A program made the translations under genes and the position numbers. From the NCBI RefSeq assembly GCF_002234375.1, contig NZ_NMQV01000005.1, forward strand, positions 124,001-188,000: a DNA stretch of 64,000 nucleotides. The letters run 5' to 3'. The stretch's first letter is position 1; the number at the start of each line of letters is the position of its first letter. Shown here in pieces: positions 45,218-57,227 of the stretch. The DNA comes from Pseudomonas fluvialis (GTDB lineage Bacteria > Pseudomonadota > Gammaproteobacteria > Pseudomonadales > Pseudomonadaceae). Under the pieces are notes generated by a model that saw nothing but the letters and a program-made list of their open reading frames with translations, did not search any database and had not been told where the DNA came from.

Positions 45218-45246
45218 TTGACAAGCCGGGTTAAGATCCGCATGAT
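45218..45246 (+). promoter_or_regulatory. Sigma-70 promoter of rpsT
   Basis: TTGACA at 45218-45223, 17-base spacer, CATGAT at 45241-45246. It lies 52 bases before the GTG start. Confidence 0.65.
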
Positions 45247-45298
45247 TCGCGGCCTTATTTGTTTGTAACCCCCCTGTTTTTTTTCGAGGAGCTTGACG

Positions 45299-45574
45299 GT
45301 GGCCAACTCACCTTCTGCCAAAAAACGCGCCAAACAGGCTGAGAAGCGTCGTAGCCATAACGCCAGCCTGCGCTCCATGGTCCGTACCTACATCAAGAAC
45401 GTGGTCAAGGCCCTGGATGCCAAAGACCTCGCCAAGGCCCAGACTGCCTACACTGCAGCTGTTCCGGTGATCGACCGTATGGCCGACAAAGGCATCATCC
45501 ACAAGAACAAGGCCGCTCGTCACAAGAGCCGTCTGAACGCGCACATCAAGGCTCTCAGCCAAGCTGCTGCCTAA
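45299..45574 (+). CDS. rpsT: 30S ribosomal protein S20 (GTG start)
   Basis: 91 aa basic protein of the small subunit body; [26 protein letters not shown] is diagnostic. GTG 45299 follows GAGGAG by eight bases; an in-frame TTG two codons earlier is less likely. Weak start codons are usual for rpsT and take part in its autoregulation in E. coli. Single gene with its own promoter and terminator. Confidence 0.97.
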   Translation: MANSPSAKKRAKQAEKRRSHNASLRSMVRTYIKNVVKALDAKDLAKAQTAYTAAVPVIDRMADKGIIHKNKAARHKSRLNAHIKALSQAAA

Positions 45575-45591
45575 GCGCCCGTTCTTGTCAT

Positions 45592-45620
45592 AAAAAAACC
45601 GGCCTAGCGCCGGTTTTTTT
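45592..45620. terminator. Bidirectional terminator between rpsT and creA
   Basis: Stem CCGGC/GCCGG (45599-45603 with 45609-45613) extended by seven A:T pairs on each side, loop CTAGC. A- and T-runs allow use from both strands. Confidence 0.92.
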
Positions 45621-45632
45621 ATGCTTGCTCAC

Positions 45633-46097
45633 TCAGCGCTCGACGGGCCAGGGCATCAGCGGAATGGCACTAATGCTGTTTTGCGGACTCCCCTCGATAA
45701 CCCGGTCACTGTAGGCCAGGTACACCAGCACGTTGCGTTTGCGGTCATGAAAGCGCACGACCTGCAGCGTTTTGAAGACCAGCGAGGTGCGCTCCTTGAA
45801 CACTTCCTCGCCCTCCTCCAACGGCGCCAGAAACTCGACTGGCCCCACCTGGCGACAGGCCAGCGAGGCCTCCGAACGATCCTCGGCCAGCCCCAGGCCA
45901 CCCTTGACGCCGCCGGTCTTGGCCCGCGACAGGTAGCAGGTCACCCCGGCCACCTTGGGGTCATCGAACGCCTCTACCACCACCTTGTCGTTCGGCCCCA
46001 GCCATTTGAAGACCGTCGACACCTCGCCAATCGACTCGGCCTGCACGCTGCCACACAGACCGAACAGCAAGCCACCCAGCAGAATGCTACGCTGCAT
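45633..46097 (-). CDS. creA: CreA family periplasmic protein
   Basis: 154 aa. Signal peptide [20 protein letters not shown], then [39 protein letters not shown], the standard CreA block. Two later cysteines are few; function is unknown despite the name. It lies nine bases after proB in the same direction, the order known from P. aeruginosa. Confidence 0.92.
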   Translation of the reverse strand: MQRSILLGGLLFGLCGSVQAESIGEVSTVFKWLGPNDKVVVEAFDDPKVAGVTCYLSRAKTGGVKGGLGLAEDRSEASLACRQVGPVEFLAPLEEGEEVFKERTSLVFKTLQVVRFHDRKRNVLVYLAYSDRVIEGSPQNSISAIPLMPWPVER

Positions 46098-46106
46098 GAC
46101 GACTCC

Positions 46107-47225
46107 TCAGACCAGGATAAGGTTATCGCGGTGCAACAGCTCCGGCTCATCGACATAGCCCAGCAGGCGCTCGATGGCATCCGAAGGCTGCCCCATGATC
46201 TTCTGTGCCTCTAGGGCACTGTAATTAACCAGCCCGCGCGCCACCTCACGACCATCCGGCGCCAGACACACCACCATCTCGCCACGCCGGAAACTGCCCT
46301 GCACGCCGCGTACGCCCACCGGCAGCAAGCTCTTGCGGCCCTCGCACAGCGCCTTGACCGCTCCTTCATCGAGCTGCAGCGCACCACGCGTCTGCAGATG
46401 GCCGGCCAGCCACTGCTTGCGTGCCGCCAGCAAGCCACGCTCGGGGGCCAATAACGTGCCCAGGCGCTCGCCCGCCTTGAGGCGATCCAGCACCCGCTCG
46501 ATACGCCCACCGACAATCACCGTATAGGCCCCCGAACGGGCCGCCAGGCGCGCCGCACGCAACTTGGTCTGCATGCCGCCACGCCCCAGCGCACCACCGG
46601 TACCACCAGCCACCGCATCCAGCGAAGGATCGTCGGCACGCGCCTCGAAAATCAGCTGTGCATCGGGGTTATGCCGCGGATCGGCATCGAACATGCCATC
46701 GCGGTCGGTGAGGATCACCAGCAGGTCAGCCTCCACCAGGTTGGCTACCAAGGCCGCCAGGGTATCGTTGTCACCGAAGCGAATCTCGTCGGTGACCACC
46801 GTGTCGTTTTCATTGATCACCGGCACCACGCCCAGCTCGACCAGGGTGCGCAGGGTGCTGCGCGCATTCAGGTAGCGCTTGCGATCGGAGAGATCATCAT
46901 GGGTCAGCAGCACTTGCGCGGTCTGCCGGCCGCGCTCGGCAAAGCTCGACTCCCAGGCCTGCACCAGGCCCATCTGGCCGACCGCTGCCGCCGCCTGCAG
47001 CTCATGGATGGCACTGGGCCGCGCCGCCCAGCCCAGGCGACTCATGCCTGCCGCCACCGCACCGGAAGACACCAGCACCAGCTCTACGCCAGCTTCGCGC
47101 AGCGCCACCATCTGCTCCACCCATACCGCCATGGCGGCACGATCCAGCCCTTTGCCATCGGCAGTCAGCAAGGCACTGCCGATCTTCACCACCCAGCGCT
47201 GCGCGCCAGTCACCTTGTCTCGCAT
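46107..47225 (-). CDS. proB: Glutamate 5-kinase ProB
   Basis: First step of proline synthesis: phosphorylates glutamate. 372 aa. The kinase domain has [18 protein letters not shown] and [17 protein letters not shown], and [18 protein letters not shown]; the C-terminal PUA domain begins near 280 ([21 protein letters not shown]). ATG 47225 follows GGATGAG; the extra upstream frame to 47291 is not conserved. Located between obgE and creA on the minus strand. Confidence 0.96.
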   Translation of the reverse strand: MRDKVTGAQRWVVKIGSALLTADGKGLDRAAMAVWVEQMVALREAGVELVLVSSGAVAAGMSRLGWAARPSAIHELQAAAAVGQMGLVQAWESSFAERGRQTAQVLLTHDDLSDRKRYLNARSTLRTLVELGVVPVINENDTVVTDEIRFGDNDTLAALVANLVEADLLVILTDRDGMFDADPRHNPDAQLIFEARADDPSLDAVAGGTGGALGRGGMQTKLRAARLAARSGAYTVIVGGRIERVLDRLKAGERLGTLLAPERGLLAARKQWLAGHLQTRGALQLDEGAVKALCEGRKSLLPVGVRGVQGSFRRGEMVVCLAPDGREVARGLVNYSALEAQKIMGQPSDAIERLLGYVDEPELLHRDNLILV

Positions 47226-47291
47226 CTCATCCAACCCCAGCCAGATAGCACAACGCCGCTGGAGACAGCGGCGCCGAACAACACATCGCAA

Positions 47292-48515
<1,224 letters not shown>

Positions 48516-48586
48516 CTAGGCGCCTCCCGCCAGGCAGCGGGTCAAAAACAACAAAAGAATACAGTGCGGCCCACAGCGGGCCTACA

Positions 48587-48619
48587 AACAAAAAAGCCCC
48601 GTCGCAAGACAGGGCTTTT
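48587..48619 (-). terminator. Terminator after rplU-rpmA
   Basis: Twelve-bp stem with one C-A mismatch (48592-48603 with 48608-48619), loop GCAA; on the minus strand it is followed by a T-run. It lies 15 bases after the rpmA stop and before obgE. Confidence 0.85.
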
Positions 48620-48634
48620 CCAGCAAGCGCGGAC

Positions 48635-48892
48635 TTAGGCAGTCACAACACTTACATAGCGACGGCCAAAAGCGCCCTTCACTTCAAACTTGATCACGCC
48701 TTCGACCTTGGCGAACAGGGTGTGATCCTTGCCCATGCCCACACCTACACCGGGGTGGAACTGGGTGCCGCGCTGACGCACGATGATGTTGCCGGCCTTG
48801 ATGGCCTGGCCGCCGTACATCTTCACGCCAAGGCGTTTACTTTCTGAGTCGCGGCCGTTACGAGTACTACCGCCAGCTTTTTTGTGTGCCAT
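48635..48892 (-). CDS. rpmA: 50S ribosomal protein L27
   Basis: 85 aa. [24 protein letters not shown] is the L27 signature; the N-terminal tail reaches the peptidyl transferase centre. No Firmicute-type cleavable leader. It follows rplU by 25 bases on the same strand. Confidence 0.98.
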   Translation of the reverse strand: MAHKKAGGSTRNGRDSESKRLGVKMYGGQAIKAGNIIVRQRGTQFHPGVGVGMGKDHTLFAKVEGVIKFEVKGAFGRRYVSVVTA

Positions 48893-48917
48893 GTGTCAAA
48901 TCCTCCAAAAAGGAATA

Positions 48918-49229
48918 TTAGGCCTGGATGCCGGTGATTTTGATTTCAGTGAACCACTGGCGGTGGCCCTGACGCTTCATGTGATGCTTACGGCGACGGA
49001 ACTTGATGATGCGGATCTTGTCGTGACGACCCTGGCTGACCACTTCGGCAGTCACCTTGGCACCATCTACGACCGGCGCACCGATCTTGACGTCGTCGCC
49101 ATTGGCGACCAGCAGAACGCGATCGAAAGTCAGGGATTCGCCAGTAGCGACTTCCAGCTTCTCGACCTTCAGGAATTCACCTTCGGCGACTTTGTATTGC
49201 TTGCCACCGGTAACAATTACTGCGTACAT
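48918..49229 (-). CDS. rplU: 50S ribosomal protein L21
   Basis: 103 aa. [25 protein letters not shown] and the basic C-terminal [25 protein letters not shown] are diagnostic. Cotranscribed with rpmA. Divergent from ispB; a promoter must lie within the 265-base gap, but I see no convincing hexamers on this strand. Confidence 0.98.
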   Translation of the reverse strand: MYAVIVTGGKQYKVAEGEFLKVEKLEVATGESLTFDRVLLVANGDDVKIGAPVVDGAKVTAEVVSQGRHDKIRIIKFRRRKHHMKRQGHRQWFTEIKITGIQA

Positions 49230-49434
49230 GGATCTTCTCCGTTAAACCTGCTCACCCGACGCTTTATGAAAATAGCTATTGGCCGGCATGGCTGCACAAG
49301 GCCGGACTGACACCTGTGCAATTGCGTAAGGCAGGGAAATGCCCAAGAAAGTTAGGGGCCGCGATTGTACGCAAGCGCCGCGCGCACTGCAAGCCATCCC
49401 AAGCGGCAATCCAGGCGCCAGGCCGGGGCTTTCC

Positions 49435-49463
49435 TTGACACCCCCCCACCTGCCGCCTAGCAT
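49435..49463 (+). promoter_or_regulatory. Sigma-70 promoter of ispB
   Basis: TTGACA at 49435-49440, 17-base spacer (a C-run at its start), TAGCAT at 49458-49463. It lies 31 bases before the ispB ATG. Confidence 0.65.
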
Positions 49464-49494
49464 GCCGCGCACGTCGCCAGGAGTACCGTCCACC

Positions 49495-50463
49495 ATGCAG
49501 TCGCCCGCCTTTTACCGTGTAGTCGCCGAGGATTTCCAGGCGGTTGACGAGATCATCCGGCAGCAGGTGGTGTCGCGTGTACCGCTGGTACAGAAAATCG
49601 GTGACTACATCATCTCCGCTGGCGGCAAGCGCCTGCGCCCCTTGCTGGTACTGCTCAGCGGCCGTGCGCTCGGCTACCAGGCCGACGACCTGCGCCTGCT
49701 GGCCGCGACCATCGAGTTCCTGCATACCGCGACCCTGCTGCACGACGACGTAGTTGACATGTCGGGCATGCGCCGCGGGCGCGCCACTGCCAACGCGCAG
49801 TGGGGCAACGCACCCAGCGTACTGGTCGGCGACTTCCTCTATTCACGCTCTTTTGAAATGATGGTCGAGCTCGGTTCCATGCCGGTCATGCAGATTCTCT
49901 CGCATGCCACACGGGTCATCGCCGAAGGCGAAGTCCTGCAGCTCTCCAAGGTGCGCGACGCCAGCACCACCGAAGAAACCTATATGGAGGTTATCCGCGG
50001 CAAGACGGCCATGCTCTTCGAAGCCTCGACGCACAGCGCTGCCGCCCTGGCGCAGACCGGCGACAGTCAACGCCAGGCCCTGCAACGCTTCGGCGACCAC
50101 CTGGGCATCGCCTTCCAACTGGTTGACGACCTGCTGGACTACCGCGGCGACGCCAGCGAACTGGGCAAGAACGTCGGCGATGACCTGGCCGAAGGCAAGC
50201 CCACCCTGCCGCTGATCGTCACCATGCGCGACGGCAACGCCGAGCAGGCCGCGCAGGTGCGCCAAGCCATCCAGCAGGGCGGCAGCCAGGATATCGAAGG
50301 TATTCGCGCCGCTGTCGAAGCCGCCGGCGCACTCGACTACACCGCCCGCCTGGCCCAGCAACACGCCGAACTGGCCATCGCCTGCCTGCAGGAACTGCCG
50401 GACAACGCACACCGCCAGGCGCTCATCGAACTGACCCGTTTCGCGGTAGCACGCAGCCACTAA
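49495..50463 (+). CDS. ispB: Long-chain polyprenyl diphosphate synthase IspB
   Basis: 322 aa trans-prenyltransferase that makes the ubiquinone side chain. The first Asp-rich motif is LLHDDVVDMSG, the second is QLVDDLLDYRGD; SAGGKRLRPLLVLLSG is the conserved N-terminal block. Chain length (C40 or C45) cannot be read with certainty; Pseudomonas generally use C45. ATG 49495 follows AGGAGTACCGTCC. Divergent from rplU, as in many gammaproteobacteria. Confidence 0.95.
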   Translation: MQSPAFYRVVAEDFQAVDEIIRQQVVSRVPLVQKIGDYIISAGGKRLRPLLVLLSGRALGYQADDLRLLAATIEFLHTATLLHDDVVDMSGMRRGRATANAQWGNAPSVLVGDFLYSRSFEMMVELGSMPVMQILSHATRVIAEGEVLQLSKVRDASTTEETYMEVIRGKTAMLFEASTHSAAALAQTGDSQRQALQRFGDHLGIAFQLVDDLLDYRGDASELGKNVGDDLAEGKPTLPLIVTMRDGNAEQAAQVRQAIQQGGSQDIEGIRAAVEAAGALDYTARLAQQHAELAIACLQELPDNAHRQALIELTRFAVARSH

Positions 50464-50478
50464 GCGACACGCAGACAG

Positions 50479-50516
50479 CCCTTAAAAAACCGGCCCGCAG
50501 GCCGGTTTTTTAAGGG
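50479..50516. terminator. Bidirectional terminator between ispB and clpB
   Basis: Seventeen-bp perfect stem (50479-50495 with 50500-50516), loop CGCA, with internal A- and T-runs for both directions. Confidence 0.93.
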
Positions 50517-50526
50517 TGCCGATAGC

Positions 50527-53091
50527 TCAGGCGAAGACAATCTCCTCGCCGGACACCTCGGCGCGCACCACCGCCCCCGGGGCAAACTGCCCGGACAGGA
50601 TCTGCTGGGCCAGCGGGTTCTCGATCCAGCGCTGGATCGCCCGCTTGAGCGGACGCGCGCCATACACCGGGTCGTAGCCGACCGCCACCAGCTTGTCCAA
50701 CGCCTGCGGGGTCAGCTCCAGGCTCAGCTCGCGCTCGGCCAGACGGCGACGCAGGCGCTGCAGCTGGATTTCGGCGATACCGGCGATCTGCTCACGGCCC
50801 AGCGGCTCGAAGACCACCACTTCGTCGATACGGTTGATGAACTCGGGGCGGAAATGGCCGCTCACCGCATCCATCACCGCCGCCCGCTGCGCCTCGCGGT
50901 CACCGACCAGTTCCTGGATTTGCGCCGAGCCAAGGTTGGAGGTCATCACGATCACCGTGTTCTTGAAGTCCACGGTACGCCCGTGGCTGTCGGTCAACCG
51001 GCCGTCCTCCAGCACCTGCAGCAGCACGTTGAACACATCCGGGTGAGCTTTCTCCACCTCATCCATCAGCACCACCGAATACGGCTTGCGGCGCACCGCC
51101 TCGGTCAGATAGCCGCCCTCCTCGTAGCCCACGTAGCCGGGCGGCGCGCCGATCAGCCGCGCCACGCTGTGCTTCTCCATGAACTCGGACATGTCGATGC
51201 GCACCAGCGCTTCCTCGGTATCGAAGAGAAACTCGGCCAGCGCCTTGCACAACTCGGTCTTACCCACCCCGGTCGGGCCAAGGAACAGGAAGGAACCGCT
51301 CGGCCGGTTCGGATCCGCCAATCCGGCGCGCGAACGGCGCACCGCATTGGAGACCGCCACCACGGCCTCCTCCTGGCCAATCACCCGCTGGTGCAACAGG
51401 CCTTCCATCTTCAGCAGCTTCTCGCGCTCGCCCTCGAGCATCTTGCTGACCGGGATACCGGTCCACTTGGAAACCACTTCGGCAATTTCTTCATCGGTCA
51501 CCTTGCTGCGCAGCAACTGGTTCTCCGGCTTGCCGTGCTGATCGACCATCTGCAGACTGCGTTCCAGATCCGGAATGATGCCGTACTGCAGCTCGGCCAT
51601 GCGGTTGAGGTCACCCTTGCGGCGTGCCGCTTCAAGATCGGCCTTGGCCTGTTCGATCTTCTGCTGGATCTGCGCCGAGCCCTGCACTTCGGCCTTCTCC
51701 GACTTCCAGATTTCTTCCAGGTCGGCATATTCCTGCTCCAGGCGGGCAATGTCCTCCTTGAGCTTCTCCAGACGCTTGAGCGCAGCCTCGTCGTCTTCCT
51801 TCTTCAGCGCCTCACGCTCCACCTTCAGCTGGATCAGCCGGCGTTCCAGACGATCCAGCTCCTCGGGCTTGGAGTCGATCTCCATGCGGATACGGCTGGC
51901 CGCCTCATCGATCAGGTCGATGGCCTTGTCCGGCAGCTGGCGGTCGGTGATGTAACGATGGCTGAGCTTGGCGGCGGCGATGATCGCCCCGTCGGTGATG
52001 GTCACCTTGTGGTGCACCTCGTAGCGCTCCTTAAGGCCACGGAGGATAGCGATGGTGTCTTCCTCGCTCGGCTCATCGACCAGTACCTTCTGGAAACGCC
52101 GCTCCAGCGCGGCATCCTTCTCGATGTACTGGCGGTATTCGTCCAGCGTGGTGGCACCCACGCAGTGCAGTTCGCCACGCGCCAGCGCCGGCTTGAGCAT
52201 GTTGCCAGCATCCATGGCGCCCTCGGCCTTGCCGGCACCGACCATGGTGTGCAGCTCGTCGATGAACAGGATCACCCGCCCTTCCTGCTTGCCCAGCTCA
52301 TTGAGCACGGCCTTGAGGCGCTCCTCGAACTCGCCGCGGAACTTGGCGCCGGCGATCAGCGCGCCCATATCCAGCGAGAGCAGGCGCTTGTCCTTCAGGC
52401 CATCGGGCACCTCGCCATTGACGATGCGCTGGGCCAGCCCTTCGACGATGGCGGTCTTGCCCACGCCTGGCTCACCAATCAGCACCGGGTTGTTCTTGGT
52501 ACGGCGCTGCAACACCTGGATGGTGCGGCGGATTTCATCATCACGGCCGATCACCGGATCCAGCTTGCCGTCTTCGGCGCGCTTGGTCAGGTCGACCGTG
52601 TACTTGTCCAGCGCCTGGCGCGACTCCTCGGCATTCGGGTCGTTTACCGCCTCGCCGCCGCGCAGGTTGGCGATGGCATTTTCCAGGGCCTTCTTGGTCA
52701 CGCCCTGGCCCAGCAGCAGCTTGCCAAGACGGGTGTTTTCATCCATGCCGGCGAGCAACACCAGCTCGCTGGAAATGAACTGGTCGCCTTTCTGCTGGGC
52801 CAGGCGATCGGCCTGATTGAGCAGGCGCGCCAGGTCCTGGGACAGGTTGACGTCACCTGTGGGGTTCTGGATCTTCGGCAGCTGATCCAGCTCCTTGGCC
52901 AGCGCCTGGCGCAGGCCGTTAATGTCGAAGCCGACCTGCAGGAGCAGCGGCCTGATCGAGCCACCCTGCTGTTCCAGCAGGGCCTGCAGCAGGTGCAGAG
53001 GCTCGATGGCCGGATGATCCATCCCCACCGCCAGGGACTGGGCGTCGGACAGGGCCAATTGCAGCTTGCTGGTCAAACGATCGATACGCAT
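50527..53091 (-). CDS. clpB: ClpB disaggregase (AAA+ chaperone)
   Basis: 854 aa hexameric ATPase that solubilises aggregates with DnaK. Order: N domain ([21 protein letters not shown]), AAA1 with [19 protein letters not shown], the coiled-coil M domain (~410-525; [20 protein letters not shown]), AAA2 with [17 protein letters not shown], and the C-terminal D2 small domain. No ClpP-binding loop expected. Driven by a clear sigma-32 promoter 77-104 bases upstream. Confidence 0.98.
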   Translation of the reverse strand: MRIDRLTSKLQLALSDAQSLAVGMDHPAIEPLHLLQALLEQQGGSIRPLLLQVGFDINGLRQALAKELDQLPKIQNPTGDVNLSQDLARLLNQADRLAQQKGDQFISSELVLLAGMDENTRLGKLLLGQGVTKKALENAIANLRGGEAVNDPNAEESRQALDKYTVDLTKRAEDGKLDPVIGRDDEIRRTIQVLQRRTKNNPVLIGEPGVGKTAIVEGLAQRIVNGEVPDGLKDKRLLSLDMGALIAGAKFRGEFEERLKAVLNELGKQEGRVILFIDELHTMVGAGKAEGAMDAGNMLKPALARGELHCVGATTLDEYRQYIEKDAALERRFQKVLVDEPSEEDTIAILRGLKERYEVHHKVTITDGAIIAAAKLSHRYITDRQLPDKAIDLIDEAASRIRMEIDSKPEELDRLERRLIQLKVEREALKKEDDEAALKRLEKLKEDIARLEQEYADLEEIWKSEKAEVQGSAQIQQKIEQAKADLEAARRKGDLNRMAELQYGIIPDLERSLQMVDQHGKPENQLLRSKVTDEEIAEVVSKWTGIPVSKMLEGEREKLLKMEGLLHQRVIGQEEAVVAVSNAVRRSRAGLADPNRPSGSFLFLGPTGVGKTELCKALAEFLFDTEEALVRIDMSEFMEKHSVARLIGAPPGYVGYEEGGYLTEAVRRKPYSVVLMDEVEKAHPDVFNVLLQVLEDGRLTDSHGRTVDFKNTVIVMTSNLGSAQIQELVGDREAQRAAVMDAVSGHFRPEFINRIDEVVVFEPLGREQIAGIAEIQLQRLRRRLAERELSLELTPQALDKLVAVGYDPVYGARPLKRAIQRWIENPLAQQILSGQFAPGAVVRAEVSGEEIVFA

Positions 53092-53167
53092 AGGGCTTTC
53101 CTTCCTCGTGTTGGGCAGGCGGAGCCAGACAAACGCCCCCTGGGAAAAACCTGCCGAGATGCACTCA

Positions 53168-53195
53168 ACATAGGGGCGTTTAACAGGCTTTCAAG
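53168..53195 (-). promoter_or_regulatory. Sigma-32 heat-shock promoter of clpB
   Basis: Read on the minus strand: CTTGAAA (53195-53189), 12 bases, then CCCCTATGT (53176-53168). Both boxes fit the heat-shock consensus nearly perfectly. It sits within the 164-base gap between pgeF and clpB. Confidence 0.88.
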
Positions 53196-53255
53196 CGGGG
53201 CCGGGGTCAATACCCCGTTCGGCGGACGCCGCACGCAAGACGTAGCGGCCGCGAA

Positions 53256-53993
53256 TCAGTCCTGCAGCCAGACCAGCGAAGCAAAACGCCCGGTCGGCGT
53301 GCCACGGCGATAGGAGTAAAAGCGCGGATCACGGAAGGTATCGAAGCCACCGCCATAGATGGCCGTCACTCCGTAGCCGGCAAGGCGTTGACGCGCCAGC
53401 AGGTACAGATCGGCCAGCCATTTGCCAGGCTGCGCGGCACGCTGGAAGGCCTGCGCCGCCTGCGCCTGGCGGGCCACAAAGGCTTCGCGCACCTCATCAC
53501 CCACCTCGAAGGACGCCGGCCCAATCGCCGGACCAAGCCACACCAGCACGTCCTCGGGCGCCGCCGGCAAGGCCCGTAGCGTCGCTTCCAGCACGCCATC
53601 CAGCAGACCGCGCCACCCGGCATGCGCTGCCGCAACACAACGGCCGGTGCGATCACAGAACAGCGCCGGCAGGCAGTCAGCCGTCATGACACAGGCAGCC
53701 AGCCCCGGCTGATCGGTCCAGTTGGCATCAGCCACCAGCACCTGCTGCGGATCGACCGCCACCACCTGCGTACCATGCACCTGTTCCAGCCAGCCCGGCT
53801 GGCAGGCCAGGCGCTGGCACAGCAAGGCACGGTTGTGCGCCACCCGCCGGGGATCATCGCCGACATGCAGGGCCAGGTTGAAGGCGTCATAGGGCGGCAG
53901 GCTCACCCCGGGCTGACGGGTCGTCACACAGCTGCGCACCCGGGCCGGCGCCGGCCAGTCCGGGCACAGCCAGTCAGCCGACAAAGGACTCAC
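53256..53993 (-). CDS. pgeF: Peptidoglycan editing factor PgeF (YfiH, laccase-domain)
   Basis: 245 aa from GTG 53993. Motifs: DAFNLALHVGDDP, VHGTQV, MTADCLPALFCD and AAAHAGWRG, supplying the His/Cys metal site of the family. Known role: removes wrongly placed amino acids (L-Ser for L-Ala) in muropeptide precursors, with polyphenol-oxidase activity noted for homologues. GTG 53993 overlaps rluD by 20 bases; TTG 53984 is possible. An ATG at 54032 lies deep within rluD and adds a Cys-rich tail unlike the family. Confidence 0.92.
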   Translation of the reverse strand: MSPLSADWLCPDWPAPARVRSCVTTRQPGVSLPPYDAFNLALHVGDDPRRVAHNRALLCQRLACQPGWLEQVHGTQVVAVDPQQVLVADANWTDQPGLAACVMTADCLPALFCDRTGRCVAAAHAGWRGLLDGVLEATLRALPAAPEDVLVWLGPAIGPASFEVGDEVREAFVARQAQAAQAFQRAAQPGKWLADLYLLARQRLAGYGVTAIYGGGFDTFRDPRFYSYRRGTPTGRFASLVWLQD

Positions 53994-54948
53994 GATCCTG
54001 TCGCAGCAGGCTGAGCATCCACACGAAGTCATCCGGCAGCGCTGACTGCCACTTCATGCGCAGCCCGGTGGCCGGGTGCTGCAGTTCGAGGAAGCGCGCA
54101 TGCAGCGCCTGACGAGGGAAGCTCTTGAGTTCCTGCACCAGGGTCGGGCTAGCGCCCGGAGGAATGCGAAAACGCCCGGCATATACCGGATCGCCCACCA
54201 GCGGATAACCGATGTGACTCATGTGCACACGAATCTGGTGGGTACGCCCAGTCTCCAGCTTGACGCGCACATGGGTATGCGAGCGGAAGCGCTCCAGCAC
54301 CCGGTAGTGGGTCACCGCGGGCTTGCCACCGGCGGTCACCGCCATGCGCTGACGCTGCGCCGAACTGCGCCCGATCGGCGCATCCACCGTGCCGCCAGAG
54401 GTCAGTTGGCCTATCACGATGGCCTCGTAGATGCGCCCGACACTGCGCGCCTGCAGCTGCGCCACCAGCTGGGTATGCGCCTCGATGGTCTTGGCCACCA
54501 CCATCAGCCCGGTGGTGTCCTTGTCCAGGCGATGCACGATACCGGCGCGCGGCACATTGACGATATCCGGCACATGGTGCAGCAGGGCATTGAGCAGCGT
54601 ACCGTCGGCATGCCCGGCAGCCGGATGCACCACCAGCCCGGCAGGCTTGTCGATGACCAGCAGGTGCTCGTCTTCGTAGACGATATTCAGTGTAATGTCC
54701 TGGGCCAGCCATTCGCCCTGGGCCTCCTGCTCGGCCTGCAACGCCAGCAGCGCACCGGCATGTACCGGGTCGCGCGGACGCAACACGGCGCCATCCACGG
54801 TCAGACGCCCCTCCTTGATCCAGGCGCTCAGGCGCGAACGCGAGTGCTCCGGGAACAGCTGCGCGGCGACCTGGTCAAGGCGCTGGCTGCCCAGTTCGTA
54901 AGGCACTTCGGCCTGCAAATGAATAGTCTGGATCGGCGAGTTGGACAT
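53974..54948 (-). CDS. rluD: 23S rRNA pseudouridine synthase RluD
   Basis: 324 aa. The N-terminal S4 RNA-binding domain is GSQRLDQVAAQLFPEHSRSRLSAWIKEGRLTVDG. The catalytic loop is VHRLDKDTTGLMVVAKT with the essential Asp. Forms pseudouridines in helix 69 of 23S rRNA. Followed by pgeF with overlap and divergent from bamD, as in other gammaproteobacteria. Confidence 0.96.
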   Translation of the reverse strand: MSNSPIQTIHLQAEVPYELGSQRLDQVAAQLFPEHSRSRLSAWIKEGRLTVDGAVLRPRDPVHAGALLALQAEQEAQGEWLAQDITLNIVYEDEHLLVIDKPAGLVVHPAAGHADGTLLNALLHHVPDIVNVPRAGIVHRLDKDTTGLMVVAKTIEAHTQLVAQLQARSVGRIYEAIVIGQLTSGGTVDAPIGRSSAQRQRMAVTAGGKPAVTHYRVLERFRSHTHVRVKLETGRTHQIRVHMSHIGYPLVGDPVYAGRFRIPPGASPTLVQELKSFPRQALHARFLELQHPATGLRMKWQSALPDDFVWMLSLLRQDRESFVG

Positions 54949-55094
54949 GGGCTACTGCGGCGGGGTGCGGCCTTTGGTTTCGGCGGCACGCTTGTGGTTA
55001 AATACGGCGTCTTTGCCCCGACCGAAGCGGGGCGCTCATCATAACAGGACGGCTACGCACACGACAGCCGGCCGTCACAGGGACGCAAGCCGCC

Positions 55095-56081
55095 ATGCAC
55101 GTGAAACACCTGCTGCTGATCGCCATTCTCGGCCTCACCGCCGCCTGTTCGTCCAAGGAAGTGGTGGACGAGAACCTCAGTGAAGCCCAGCTGTACCAGC
55201 AGGCCCAGGACAATCTCGACTCGCGCAGCTACAGCAGCGCCATCGCCCGCCTCAAGGCCCTGGAATCACGCTATCCGTTCGGCCGTTACGCCGAGCAGGC
55301 CCAGCTGGAACTGATCTACGCCTACTACAAGAATGCTGAACCGGAGGCTGCACGCGCCGCCGCCGAGCGTTTCATTCGCCTGCATCCGCAGCATGCCAAC
55401 GTCGACTACGCCTACTACCTGAAAGGTCTGGCATCGTTCGACCAGGACCGCGGCCTGCTGGCGCGCTTCCTGCCGCTGGACATGACCAAGCGCGATCCCG
55501 GTGCGGCACGCGACTCCTACAACGAGTTTGCCCAGCTCACCAGCCGCTACCCGAATAGCCGTTACGCCCCGGATGCCAAGCAGCGCATGATCTACCTGCG
55601 CAACCTGCTGGCTGCCTACGAAGTGCATGTCGGCCACTACTACCTCAAGCGTCAGGCCTATGTCGCCGCCGCCAACCGCGGCCGCTACGTGGTGGAGAAC
55701 TTCCAGGAAACCCCGGCCGTCGGCGATGGCCTGGCCATCATGGTCGAAGCCTACCAGCGCCTGACCCTGGATGATCTGGCCGCCAGCAGCCTGGAAACCC
55801 TGCAGCTCAACTACCCAGAGCATCCGTCGCTGGCCAGCGGCAGCTTCCAGCCGCGCGTCAGCGAAGCCGACGAGCGCAACTGGTTGTCGCGCACCGCACT
55901 GGGCTTCCTGGAAAGCAGCGACCCGCTGCCACCGGGCCAGACCCGTGCCAGCCAGGACGTCATCAAGCAATACGAAGACGCCGCCGAGGCCATCCCCAGC
56001 GAACTGCTCGAAGGCGTTCAACAGGAGCAGCCGGCCAAGCGCAGCTGGTTCAGCCGCCTGACCTTTGGCTTGTTCGACTAA
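55095..56081 (+). CDS. bamD: Outer-membrane assembly lipoprotein BamD (ComL)
   Basis: 328 aa. Signal peptide with lipobox LTAAC, so Cys17 or nearby is lipidated and the protein is anchored to the outer membrane. TPR repeats follow ([45 protein letters not shown]). Essential partner of BamA. The C-terminal ~50 residues ([19 protein letters not shown]) are a Pseudomonas-type extension. Gap to rluD carries a 6-bp hairpin (55015-55020 with 55028-55033). Confidence 0.96.
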   Translation: MHVKHLLLIAILGLTAACSSKEVVDENLSEAQLYQQAQDNLDSRSYSSAIARLKALESRYPFGRYAEQAQLELIYAYYKNAEPEAARAAAERFIRLHPQHANVDYAYYLKGLASFDQDRGLLARFLPLDMTKRDPGAARDSYNEFAQLTSRYPNSRYAPDAKQRMIYLRNLLAAYEVHVGHYYLKRQAYVAAANRGRYVVENFQETPAVGDGLAIMVEAYQRLTLDDLAASSLETLQLNYPEHPSLASGSFQPRVSEADERNWLSRTALGFLESSDPLPPGQTRASQDVIKQYEDAAEAIPSELLEGVQQEQPAKRSWFSRLTFGLFD

Positions 56082-56094
56082 GTCAACGCGCCAC

Positions 56095-56132
56095 AAAAAG
56101 CCTCTGCCAGGGCAACCTGACAGAGGCTTTTT
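56095..56132. terminator. Bidirectional terminator between bamD and hisC
   Basis: Twelve-bp perfect stem (56095-56106 with 56121-56132), with an inner CAGG/CCTG pairing and GCAA loop. A-run left and T-run right. Confidence 0.92.
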
Positions 56133-56143
56133 AATGCCTGTTT

Positions 56144-57196
56144 TCAGAGCCCGCGCAGGGCGTCCAGCAGCGCGCTGTTCTGCGCCTCGTCACCGATGCT
56201 GATGCGCAGGAACTGCTCGATGCGCGGCTGTTTGAAGTGACGCACGATCACCCCCTGCTCGCGCAGGCCGGCGGCCAGCTGGGCGGCTTCCTTGTGCGGA
56301 TGGCGGGCAAACACGAAGTTGGCTGCGGACGGCAATACCTCGAATCCCAGCTGCTGCAACCCGGCCACCACGCGCTCGCGGCTATCGATCACCTGCCGAC
56401 AGGTCTGCTGGAAGTACGCCTTGTCCTCGAACGCCGCCGCAGCACCGGCAATCGCCAGGCGATCCAGCGGATAGGAGTTGAAGCTGTTCTTGATCCGCTC
56501 CAACGCCTCGATCAGGTCCGGATGGCCGACTGCGATGCCGACCCGCAGCCCGGCCAGCGAGCGCGACTTGGACAGGGTCTGGGTGACCAGCAGATTGGGG
56601 TACTGATCGACCAGGCTGATTGCCGTTTCGCCCCCGAAATCGATATAGGCCTCATCCACCAGCACCACGCTGTGCGGATTGGCCTTGAGCAGCTGTTCGA
56701 TGGCCTGCAGCGCCAAGACCCGGCCAGTCGGGGCGTTGGGGTTGGGGAAGATAATCCCGCCATTGGGCCGAGCGTAATCTTCCACGCGGATCTGGAACTG
56801 TTCATCCAAAGGCACCTGCACAAAGTCGATGCCGTACAGACCGCAATACACCGGGTAGAAGCTGTAGCTGATATCCGGGAACAGCAAGGGTTGGCCATGC
56901 TGGAACAGGCCATGGAAGGCATGCGCCAACACCTCGTCGGAGCCGTTGCCGACGAACACCTGCTTGCTGCTCACCCCGTAGTAGTCGGCCACCGCCTGCT
57001 TGAGGCGCTCGCCATTCGGGTCAGGATACAGGCGCAGGTCATCGTTCAGTTCGGCCTGCATGGCGGCAATCGCCTTGGGCGAAGGCCCATAGGGATTCTC
57101 GTTGGTATTGAGCTTGACCAGCTTGCTCAGCTTGGGCTGCTCGCCCGGCACATAGGGCACCAGGTCCTTGACGAAGGGGCTCCAGAATTTGCTCAT
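56144..57196 (-). CDS. hisC: Histidinol-phosphate aminotransferase HisC
   Basis: 350 aa class II PLP aminotransferase that transfers nitrogen from glutamate to imidazole acetol phosphate. Seen: [15 protein letters not shown] at the N terminus, PNPNAPTG, and the PLP lysine in [19 protein letters not shown] 57196 follows GGAGAGAAGGGCAG. It is the last gene of the minus-strand run murA-hisG-hisD-hisC and follows hisD after a structured 106-base gap. Confidence 0.96.
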   Translation of the reverse strand: MSKFWSPFVKDLVPYVPGEQPKLSKLVKLNTNENPYGPSPKAIAAMQAELNDDLRLYPDPNGERLKQAVADYYGVSSKQVFVGNGSDEVLAHAFHGLFQHGQPLLFPDISYSFYPVYCGLYGIDFVQVPLDEQFQIRVEDYARPNGGIIFPNPNAPTGRVLALQAIEQLLKANPHSVVLVDEAYIDFGGETAISLVDQYPNLLVTQTLSKSRSLAGLRVGIAVGHPDLIEALERIKNSFNSYPLDRLAIAGAAAAFEDKAYFQQTCRQVIDSRERVVAGLQQLGFEVLPSAANFVFARHPHKEAAQLAAGLREQGVIVRHFKQPRIEQFLRISIGDEAQNSALLDALRGL

Positions 57197-57227
57197 CTGC
57201 CCTTCTCTCCTCTAAAAATCGCTGGAG

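Noticed and set aside
50854..53313. An 819-residue plus-strand frame opposite clpB.
   Set aside because: Fully covered by clpB and its promoter region; no start signal or recognisable domain.
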